DNA from: Fimenecus sp051881355
GTDB taxonomy: Bacteria; Bacillota; Clostridia; Oscillospirales; Acutalibacteraceae
Assembly: GCA_051881355.1 (NCBI GenBank)
Contig: JBJEPS010000012.1
Location: forward strand, 1-64,000
DNA: 64,000 nt
Direction: 5' to 3'
Under the pieces are notes generated by a model. It was not told where the DNA came from and ran no database searches. It saw nothing but the letters and a program-made list of their open reading frames with translations. Positions within the stretch are counted from its first letter, which is position 1; every line of letters begins with the position of its first letter. A program made the position numbers and the translations under genes. Below, piece by piece: positions 58,158 through 64,000 of the stretch.

Positions 58158-58180
58158 AAAGCCCGCGGTTGCGGGCTTTT
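58158..58180 (+). terminator. Terminator between the lipoprotein gene and yfbR
   Basis: AAAGCCCGC-ggtt-GCGGGCTTTT, lying 18 bases before the yfbR start. Confidence 0.8.
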
Positions 58181-58197
58181 GTTGTTCGGAGAGCAGT

Positions 58198-58779
58198 ATG
58201 AAAAGCAATTTTTTTGCATTTGCCTCGCGTATCAAATACATCAACCGCTGGGCGTTAATGCGCAACACAACCTATGAGACCTTAAGTCAGCATTCCTACG
58301 AGGTCGCAACGCTTGCCCACGCCTTGGCGGTCATCGGTAACCGGCGCTTGGGTAAAAGCTATGACACCGCGCGTGCGGCGCTTTTGGGGCTGTACCATGA
58401 CACACCCGAAATTATCACCGGCGATATGCCCACGCCCGTCAAATACCACAGCGGCGAAATGCGGGAAGCATTTGCAAAGGTGGAACAATACGCCGGGGAA
58501 CGTCTGCTTTCGATGCTGCCCGACGATTTGCGCCCCGATTTTGAACCGTTGCTGACGGAAAGCGAAGCCGAAATCGAACTGCAACGCCTTGTAAAAGCAG
58601 CGGACAAGCTCTCGGCTTACATCAAATGCATTGAAGAACGCAAGGCGGGCAACACGGAGTTTTCGGAGGCGGAAAAAGCCACAAAAAAAGCGTTGGAAAC
58701 TATGGACTGCCCCGAACTGCAAATTTTCCTTGCGGACTTTTTACCGGCGTACAGCCTGCCGTTAGACAAACTGAAATAA
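58198..58779 (+). CDS. yfbR: 5'-deoxynucleotidase YfbR
   Basis: HD-domain phosphohydrolase acting on deoxyribonucleoside 5'-monophosphates. 193 residues. RIKYINRWALMRNT at the N-terminus, then His in SQHSYEVATLAHAL, HD pair in GLYHDTPEIITGDMPTPVKY and Asp in VKAADKLSAYIKCIEE form the metal site. Full normal length. ATG after GGAGAG. It follows a terminator, so it needs readthrough or its own weak promoter. Confidence 0.95.
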   Translation: MKSNFFAFASRIKYINRWALMRNTTYETLSQHSYEVATLAHALAVIGNRRLGKSYDTARAALLGLYHDTPEIITGDMPTPVKYHSGEMREAFAKVEQYAGERLLSMLPDDLRPDFEPLLTESEAEIELQRLVKAADKLSAYIKCIEERKAGNTEFSEAEKATKKALETMDCPELQIFLADFLPAYSLPLDKLK

Positions 58780-58791
58780 TCTGTGCTTTAA

Positions 58792-58823
58792 TTGAGATCC
58801 TTCGCTTCGCTCAGGATGACAGA
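58792..58823. repeat. Half copy of palindromic repeat module A
   Basis: TTGAGATCC-TTCGCTTCGCTC-AGGATGACAG matches one arm of module A, most like the copy at 44910-44936; the other arm is missing. Confidence 0.65.
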
Positions 58824-58842
58824 TTCTTATTTGATAGAAAAT

Positions 58843-58882
58843 AAAAACGCGTGCACGAACCGAAATTCGTACACGCGTTTTT
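58843..58882. terminator. Bidirectional terminator between yfbR and the SCP2-like operon
   Basis: ACGCGTG-c-ACGAA / TTCGT-a-CACGCGT stem with 6-base loop, A-run and T-run on the two sides. Confidence 0.85.
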
Positions 58883-58911
58883 GTATGTTTTGATTGCTGT
58901 GCCGCCGCGGC

Positions 58912-59718
58912 TTATTTCGCCAACGCGCCGACCTCCAGCATATACGCACCGATTTGCCCGCCGAATTCAGGCGCACCGTCCATAATCAAGTGCCCTTTTT
59001 TCACGGCTTCGAGCATATCGTCCGTGCCGAGCAAAATGCCCAAGGCACTGTCCAAGCTGTCAAAGCGCAGGGTAAAGAACGGCATTGCGCGCTTATATTC
59101 GCCTCTGCCGGCTCTCGATTTGCCTGCTTTAATGCGTAAATACGCGGAAATCTGCGGATAGCCGTTAACTGCCCACGCATACACGCGGTCGGGGCTCTTC
59201 GAAGTCCAATCGTGGATTTCCTCGTGCCCCATTTTGTTGAGCTGGCTGATGCCGCTTGAAAGCAGATAGAAATAGCATTTGACAAGTAATTCCTTTGTTT
59301 CCTCGTCCTTTGGCGGCTCGGTTGCCCCAAGCAAAGAGGACATTTTCAGAAGCGTCATCAAAAATGCTTTGAACGCGCCGAAATGCTTGACAACACCGCG
59401 CATTTTCGGTAAAGTTGCCGGACTCATTTTCCCTTTGAAAAAGGCGTTCATCGCTTCAACGCTCTTAAACTCCAATTCCACATGGGGGTTAGGGTCAACA
59501 CGGTTTAAGTGTACCAACCACTCGTCGCCGTTGACCACATAATGCATACCGACTTTACCGCCCTCAGCATCGGGGTCAAGCGCCGTAACCTGAATAATGG
59601 CGTGCACCTTTTCGAACTGCTTTTTTAAAGACGGCACATCGGTCGCAATCACCTTGACCAGCGGCAGTGCGGCATTAAAGAATATTTTATTGGAATACAA
59701 TTCTTCTTTTGTATGCAA
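58912..59718 (-). CDS. Double SCP2-like protein (operon-terminal)
   Basis: 268 residues, soluble, no signal peptide. Two SCP2-like stretches are seen: about 40-110 (GKVGMHYVVNGDEWLVHLNR, then VEAMNAFFKGKMSPATLPKMRG) and about 190-268 (RAMPFFTLRFDSLDSALGILLGTDDMLEAVKKGHLIMDGAPEFGGQIGAYM). The pattern of a sheet followed by a hydrophobic helix and a G-K-hydrophobic turn resembles sterol-carrier-like domains that bind lipids or acyl groups. TTG start chosen 10 bases after AAGGAG; a GTG three codons earlier is too close to it. Last gene of the transketolase operon, after a 218-base structured gap. Confidence 0.65.
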   Translation of the reverse strand: MHTKEELYSNKIFFNAALPLVKVIATDVPSLKKQFEKVHAIIQVTALDPDAEGGKVGMHYVVNGDEWLVHLNRVDPNPHVELEFKSVEAMNAFFKGKMSPATLPKMRGVVKHFGAFKAFLMTLLKMSSLLGATEPPKDEETKELLVKCYFYLLSSGISQLNKMGHEEIHDWTSKSPDRVYAWAVNGYPQISAYLRIKAGKSRAGRGEYKRAMPFFTLRFDSLDSALGILLGTDDMLEAVKKGHLIMDGAPEFGGQIGAYMLEVGALAK

Positions 59719-59789
59719 GTGTTTCACACTCCTTTTTGAAAAGGTTGCGCGCTGAGTTTACGGGACAGCGCAAGCCCGGAAAACGAAAG

Positions 59790-59906
59790 GTTTGGTTGTG
59801 CTTGAAAACACGCAAGCCGTTACAGCCTTTCGCTACGCAATCTTTGCTTGAAAGTGCGTGCATCGTGCGCTTTCTTTCACCCCGACGCGTACACCAACAA
59901 CCAAAC
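59790..59906. repeat. Nested inverted-repeat element inside the transketolase operon
   Basis: Outer arms GTTTGGTTGT (59790-59799) and ACAACCAAAC (59897-59906) are perfect complements. Inside are CACGCA / TGCGTG (59809-59814, 59855-59860), CTTTC / GAAAG and GCAA / TTGC around a TCT loop. The whole could be a structured RNA in the mRNA or a small miniature-element-like insertion. No coding sequence is seen. Confidence 0.5.
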
Positions 59907-59945
59907 ACAAAAATTTTTGATTTAGGCGCGCGCATAAACAAAAAT

Positions 59946-60956
59946 TTAGACCTCATCGTCCCAGTTGTCGTCCAATTCAAAGTCTTTGTGCATGACTTCA
60001 CGAACCGCCTCAATAATGCCGTTTGCATCAATGCCGACAATCGACATAATATCTTCGTGCAAGCCGATAGGCGCGAACTTGTCGGGGTGACCGAGTTTCT
60101 TAAATGCACAGCCCTTACCGGACTCCACAACGACCTCGGCAACTGCCGAACCCAAGCCGCCCAAAACACTGTGGTCCTCCACCGTGATGATACGGCGAGT
60201 ATCCTGCACCGCTTTGAGGATTGCCTCTTTGTCAATCGGTTTAATGGTGTGCATATTGAGCACGCGCACTTTCAAACCGTCGGCATTTTCCAAGAACTTC
60301 GCCGCTTCGCGCGCCTGGAATACACAGGAGCCGCAAGCGATAACGGTAATATCGGTGCCGGGGTGTACTTCCACCGCCTTGCCGACTTCAAAACCATAAT
60401 CCTCGTTGTCATACAGAACACGGTCAAAGCCGCGGTTAATGCGGATATAATACGGACCGAAGTTTTCATATGCTGCGCGTACGGCATTCGCGGTTTCATA
60501 CCCGTCTGCCGGGCAGATAACGGTCAGGTTGGGCATGGAGCGTGCCACCGCCAAATCCACGATTGCGTGGTGGGTGGAGCCTGCCTGCCCGAACGAAGTA
60601 CCGGAGTGCGTTGCAATAATTTTTGCATTGACATTCTGATAGCAAATGTCGGTGTGCAGCTGGTCAGCCGCGCGCAAAGACGCAAATACCGAGAAGGTCG
60701 AAGCAAACGGCACAAGACCCGCTCTTGCCATACCGGCGGCTACGCCGAGCATATTCTGTTCCGCAATACCGACATTGAAAACACGGTCGGGGCAAGCGTT
60801 GGTGAAGTCCTGCAATTTGGTAGAAGTCGCAAGGTCAGCGGTAACCGCCACAATTTCCTTGTGCTCTTTGGCAAGGTCCGCCAAGGTTTTCCCGTAGATT
60901 TCCGAAGTGGAAAGCTCGGGGGTTTCAATTACGTTGTAAACAAATCCTCCTGCCAT
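59946..60956 (-). CDS. Transketolase, C-terminal subunit (pyrimidine-binding half)
   Basis: 336 residues. The thiamine-pyrimidine half of a split transketolase: catalytic Glu in FNVGIAEQNMLGVAAGMA, FASTFSVFASLRAADQLH, THSGTSFGQAGSTHHAIVD, then the C-terminal domain (GSCVFQAREAAKFLENAD, HTIKPIDKEAI, VEDHSVLGGLG). Its start overlaps the stop of the N-terminal half by one base (TAATG), so the halves are made in equal amounts. The substrate cannot be read; the aminotransferase and SCP2-like neighbours argue against a plain pentose-phosphate role. Confidence 0.93.
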   Translation of the reverse strand: MAGGFVYNVIETPELSTSEIYGKTLADLAKEHKEIVAVTADLATSTKLQDFTNACPDRVFNVGIAEQNMLGVAAGMARAGLVPFASTFSVFASLRAADQLHTDICYQNVNAKIIATHSGTSFGQAGSTHHAIVDLAVARSMPNLTVICPADGYETANAVRAAYENFGPYYIRINRGFDRVLYDNEDYGFEVGKAVEVHPGTDITVIACGSCVFQAREAAKFLENADGLKVRVLNMHTIKPIDKEAILKAVQDTRRIITVEDHSVLGGLGSAVAEVVVESGKGCAFKKLGHPDKFAPIGLHEDIMSIVGIDANGIIEAVREVMHKDFELDDNWDDEV

Positions 60957-61834
60957 TATTCAAACTCCTTTCCGCAGCGAGCGATGCGCTCTGCGCTGTA
61001 ATCGTCGAGGTCTTGCGCGGCAGTTTTTGCCATTTCATCATCAATGGCACCGTAATGCCACTTGTAGTTGCCCGCAGTCAATTTAATACCGACGCCCTTG
61101 ACGGTGTCCGCAACGATGACAGAGGGTTTCTCTTTGCATTCGTGTGCTTGGTCGATCGCTTTGCAAAGTTCCACAATGTTATTGCCGTCGCAAACAATCG
61201 TGTTGAAGCCAAATGCGGTGAATTTGTCCGCCAGCGGTTCTAACTTCATAACATCTTCGGTGTTGCCGTCAATCATGCAATGGTTGCGGTCCACAATCGT
61301 GATGCAATTGGTGAGGTTGTAATGGTGAATGGTCATAAGACCTTCCCAGTTGGAACCTTCGTCCAACTCGCCGTCGCCGGTGACAACATAAGTATAATAG
61401 TCTTTCCCAAGGACGCGTGCCGCAATTGCGGTGCCCGCGGCAATCGGAATCCCGTGCCCGAGAGAGCCTGTGGAAGCGTCTACGCCTTCGACTTTGTTAG
61501 AATCCAAATGGATACCCATTTTGGAATTGGTTAAATTGAAGGTTTTGAGCTGTTCCATATCATTCCAGCCAAAGTCGCAAAGCACAGGTGCATACGCAAT
61601 GCCCGCGTGACCTTTACTGAGAATGAAACGGTCTCTGTCCTCCCACTTCGGATCCTCTTTTTTGATATTGAGGTATCTGTGGTACATCACGGTCAGAATG
61701 TCCATAACACTCATACCGCCGCCGATGTGCCCGCTGCCCGCCCAAACCGTGGTTTGCAGGCAAAGGTGGCGCAGGTCATTGGCTTTTTTCTCCAGCGCCA
61801 ACCATTCTTCCTTGGTTAAAGGTGCTTTTTGCAT
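60956..61834 (-). CDS. Transketolase, N-terminal subunit (diphosphate-binding half)
   Basis: 292 residues. GSGHIGGGMSVMDILTVMYHRYL, SKGHAGIAYAP, STGSLGHGIPIAAGTAIAAR and the ThDP/Mg motif GDGELDEGSNWEGLMTIHHYNLTN..IVDRN are all intact. About the length of the PP half of split transketolases in clostridia and archaea. ATG follows AAGGAGG. A short stem TTGCGG / CCGCAA (61866-61883) lies in the 62-base gap to the aminotransferase gene. Confidence 0.93.
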   Translation of the reverse strand: MQKAPLTKEEWLALEKKANDLRHLCLQTTVWAGSGHIGGGMSVMDILTVMYHRYLNIKKEDPKWEDRDRFILSKGHAGIAYAPVLCDFGWNDMEQLKTFNLTNSKMGIHLDSNKVEGVDASTGSLGHGIPIAAGTAIAARVLGKDYYTYVVTGDGELDEGSNWEGLMTIHHYNLTNCITIVDRNHCMIDGNTEDVMKLEPLADKFTAFGFNTIVCDGNNIVELCKAIDQAHECKEKPSVIVADTVKGVGIKLTAGNYKWHYGAIDDEMAKTAAQDLDDYSAERIARCGKEFE

Positions 61835-61896
61835 GATGTTCCTCCTTAAGTTTCAATTTATTGCGTTGCGGAAACTGCCGCAAAAAATCAACAAAA

Positions 61897-63165
61897 TCAG
61901 CCCTTCAGCTCGGGATGACGTTTTTCAACCACCGCAAATGCGTCCTCGGCGATTTCGATGGACTTTTTAATATCCTCATCGGTGACCGCCGCATTCATAA
62001 AGTGATTGTGGTGCGACGCCAAGAACAACCCGCGGCTGACGCATTCTGCAATCCACTCCTGATGCAGCATCAAGCTGTCGTCATTGGCAATGCGCAGATA
62101 GAACAGCGCCGGCTCACCTGAAACCACCAAATCAAAACCGTGCTCCGCTGCCGCCGCCTTGAAGCCGTCGGTAAGCTTTGTACCCATTTCGCGGAACATT
62201 TTGGGGGTGTTCAGCTTTTTCATCTTATTGATGCAGGCAATGGACGCTGCAAACGGAACAGCGCTCATCCAATAAGAGCCGGTATAGGTTAAGCCCGAAA
62301 CCGTGCCCTTCATATGCTCGCCGCCGCACAGTGCCGACATATTATAGCCGTTTGCCAATGCCTTACAGAAACAGATAAGGTCTGCTTTAATGCCGTAGTA
62401 ATGGTCGGAGCCCTGCAAATCCAAACGGAAGCCCGTGCGGACATCGTCGAAAATGAGCACCATACCGTGGTCGTCGCAGAATTTGCGAACAGCCTGCCAA
62501 TATTCTTTAGAGGCAACGCGGTTGTCACTGAAATTGCCGTGGTCATACGGCTGTGCGATAAGCCCCGCCACATCGCCGTTGCAGGCTTCGTACGCTTCTT
62601 CGAGCGCCTGTAAATTGAACCAAGGTACAACCACGTTGTTGGCAACCTCTTCGGGGAGAATGCCGGGATAGTCTACCTTTTGTGCCCACTGGAAGTCCCC
62701 GTGATAGAAGCCCTTTAAGAAAAACATTTTCTTTTTGTGGGTGTGTGCACGCGCGGTCATCACTGCAAGGGTGGTCGTGTCCGACCCGTTTTTGCAGAAG
62801 AACGCCCAGTCCGCCGAAGCAACGGTATCCACCAAGTTTTCGGCACATTCCACCATCACCTTCGACGGCGAAGTGGTGCAGTTGCCGAGCTTTAACTGTT
62901 TGAGTGCCGCCGCGTCCACATCGGGGTCATTGTAGCCGAGCACATTCGGACCGTATGCGCACATAAAGTCGATGTACTTGTTGCCGTCTACATCCCAAAA
63001 ATATGTACCCTGTGCTTTTTCAGAATAGAAAGGCCATTTGGAGACGGGAACCCATAAGCCTTCGGCAGGACCTAAGTGCCCGTAAATGCCCGAGGGAATT
63101 ACCTTAATTGCCCTGTCAAAATATTCATGGCTTTTGTCGTGTTTGTATTCCGGAAATTTGCTCAT
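61897..63165 (-). CDS. Class III aminotransferase, glutamate-1-semialdehyde-aminotransferase-like
   Basis: 422 residues. Fold-type I PLP enzyme: WDVDGNKYIDFMCAYGPNVLGYN, FFCKNGSDTTTLAVMTARA, FFLKGFYHGDFQW, LIFDDVRTGFR (Asp240 contacts the pyridine nitrogen) and FCKALANGYNMSALCGG with the PLP Lys at about 268. Closest to HemL-like enzymes in layout, but the motif around the substrate differs (KNGSD for NSGTE) and no hem genes are nearby. More likely a biosynthetic aminotransferase acting with the transketolase. ATG follows GGGAGG, 15 bases after the SCP2-like gene. Confidence 0.88.
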   Translation of the reverse strand: MSKFPEYKHDKSHEYFDRAIKVIPSGIYGHLGPAEGLWVPVSKWPFYSEKAQGTYFWDVDGNKYIDFMCAYGPNVLGYNDPDVDAAALKQLKLGNCTTSPSKVMVECAENLVDTVASADWAFFCKNGSDTTTLAVMTARAHTHKKKMFFLKGFYHGDFQWAQKVDYPGILPEEVANNVVVPWFNLQALEEAYEACNGDVAGLIAQPYDHGNFSDNRVASKEYWQAVRKFCDDHGMVLIFDDVRTGFRLDLQGSDHYYGIKADLICFCKALANGYNMSALCGGEHMKGTVSGLTYTGSYWMSAVPFAASIACINKMKKLNTPKMFREMGTKLTDGFKAAAAEHGFDLVVSGEPALFYLRIANDDSLMLHQEWIAECVSRGLFLASHHNHFMNAAVTDEDIKKSIEIAEDAFAVVEKRHPELKG

Positions 63166-63180
63166 AATCAGGCGCCTCCC

Positions 63181-63942
63181 TTATGCTAAATACAGAGCAA
63201 CTCTGTCAAGAATTCGGTTCATATTGTCTACCATCGAAAGCATACCGCGAATTTCCACGGTACCCTTGCCGATGCATTCCATGGCGTTTATTTTGCCGTT
63301 GAACAAATCGTTTGCCAACTGCATATTGTCAAACTGCATAATGGCGCGCGGGTTTGCGCTCTTTTGCTTAACGGTAACCAAATGATTGTCTTTTACGCGC
63401 AGCGTTGCGGCGGGGCCGTCTTTAATTAAGAAGCTGATTTCACCGTCGAGCATATATGACGCGCTCGCTTTGCCGATTTCGTCCTGATTGCCGATTTGCG
63501 AAAGAGCAACGGAAATGGTATAGAATGTCAAGGTCGTGGAAAGGTCGAAGAACGCAGGGTCTTTGAGCGCTTCCGCAGTCGGCTGCATAAGCTCTGTCAA
63601 TCTGTCGGTCAATGCAGTAAAGGTTTTCAGCAAAAAGCCGATTTTGGTAAAGCCTTTTGCGGGAATCGGCGTTACGGTGCCGTTGATAATCCCGTTGAAT
63701 TTGTCGCAGGATGCGACCGGGATATAGATGTCGCACGGCTGTTTGCCGTCTTCCATACGGCAGCCGTTTTTGGTGAATTTGATGGTTGCCGCGGGCCCGC
63801 CCTTCACGTCAAAGCAGACGGAAACGGGCTTTTTCATTTCGGCGAGGATTTCTTTCGCCTTGCTGTCAAGCTCACAGAGGTTTTCGAGGGTGCCTAAAAC
63901 CGCATAGAGGTTTATGTAGGCTAATGTTCTTGAATCGGTCAA
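63181..63942 (-). CDS. Double SCP2-like protein (operon-first)
   Basis: 253 residues, soluble. Two homologous halves: about 40-115 (VSVCFDVKGGPAATIKFTKN, then CDKFNGIINGTVTPIPAKGFTKIGFLLKTF) and about 165-252 (ISFLIKDGPAATLRVKDN, then MQLANDLFNGKINAMECIGKGTVEIRG). The shared GPAATxK/R block shows internal duplication. The layout resembles sterol-carrier/SCP2-like lipid-binding domains. TTG start seven bases after AAAGGAGG. First readable gene of the operon; it may have a partner upstream beyond the window. Confidence 0.65.
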   Translation of the reverse strand: MTDSRTLAYINLYAVLGTLENLCELDSKAKEILAEMKKPVSVCFDVKGGPAATIKFTKNGCRMEDGKQPCDIYIPVASCDKFNGIINGTVTPIPAKGFTKIGFLLKTFTALTDRLTELMQPTAEALKDPAFFDLSTTLTFYTISVALSQIGNQDEIGKASASYMLDGEISFLIKDGPAATLRVKDNHLVTVKQKSANPRAIMQFDNMQLANDLFNGKINAMECIGKGTVEIRGMLSMVDNMNRILDRVALYLA

Positions 63943-63961
63943 TGTAATTCCTCCTTTGCAT

Positions 63962-63990
63962 ATTATAACCGACATAGTTCTTCGAACTAC
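63962..63990 (-). promoter_or_regulatory. Probable operon promoter with dyad operator
   Basis: TATAAT at 63962-63967 on the minus strand; no good -35, but AGTTC-gaa-GAACT, a perfect dyad (63976-63988), lies where the -35 should be. Suggests a regulated promoter. Confidence 0.4.
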
Positions 63991-64000
63991 ACATTGCATA

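Noticed and set aside
59709..61001. 430-codon plus-strand frame opposite the transketolase C-terminal subunit and the gap after it
   Set aside because: Nearly all of it is antisense to conserved transketolase motifs; no start signal, no domain.

Overview
The window reads as chromosomal DNA of an anaerobic, endospore-forming clostridium, most likely an Oscillospiraceae/Ruminococcaceae-type gut bacterium. Evidence for this is a complete spoIIA operon (spoIIAA-spoIIAB-sigF), yabP-yabQ-divIC-yabR, a ymxH-type gene, a CD1247-type zinc-ribbon protein, two T-box leaders, a glmS ribozyme, CIRCE control, a pyruvate formate-lyase activase and a two-subunit transketolase. Base composition is moderate and genes are tightly packed, many starting with TTG or GTG. 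I see no rRNA, tRNA, CRISPR array, prophage or insertion sequence. Short palindromic repeats, often in composite clusters, fill many of the gaps.

Layout. 0-5.9 kb: end of a metallophosphoesterase, thrS with its T-box, a large lipoprotein and a membrane protein. 5.9-10.6 kb: spoIIA operon, feoAB, a HAD phosphatase. 10.8-16.0 kb: htpG (CIRCE), CD1247-type protein, efp, Xaa-Pro peptidase, yqeG, rpsU. 16.2-16.3 kb: a free-standing structured RNA with its own promoter and terminator. 16.4-22.8 kb: Pr6Pr-like membrane protein, MazG-like hydrolase, glmS with ribozyme, an EamA exporter and a methyltransferase. 23-26.8 kb: pheST with T-box. 27-35.8 kb: metallophosphoesterase, CDF-like protein, then an AraC regulator, rmuC, GPH-type sugar transporter and GH3 beta-glucosidase. 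36-43.6 kb: azlCD, MATE exporter, DHHW protein, metallophosphoesterase, D-Ala-D-Ala carboxypeptidase, hflX. 43.7-48.9 kb: ymxH-like gene, hpf, fumarate hydratase alpha, divIC/yabPQR cluster, GDPD-like and HAD proteins. 49-57 kb: a SAM by-product salvage region (mtnA, pnp, mtaD, ahcY) with pflA, a GGDEF protein and a cyclophilin. 57.2-58.8 kb: DUF4474-type lipoprotein and yfbR.

The most unusual part is 58.9-63.9 kb. It is a five-gene run on the minus strand: a double SCP2-like protein, a glutamate-1-semialdehyde-aminotransferase-like PLP enzyme, the two halves of a transketolase, and a second double SCP2-like protein. It pairs thiamine-dependent carbon-carbon chemistry and PLP amination with lipid-binding-type folds, and I do not recognise it as a described pathway. 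A nested inverted-repeat element lies inside the run, and a dyad overlaps its probable promoter. Secondary leads are the orphan RNA at 16.2 kb, a possible deamination-first route for recycling methylthioadenosine and S-adenosylhomocysteine, a hairpin at the 5' end of the MATE transcript, and a 45-base element shared by the 3' ends of htpG and glmS.
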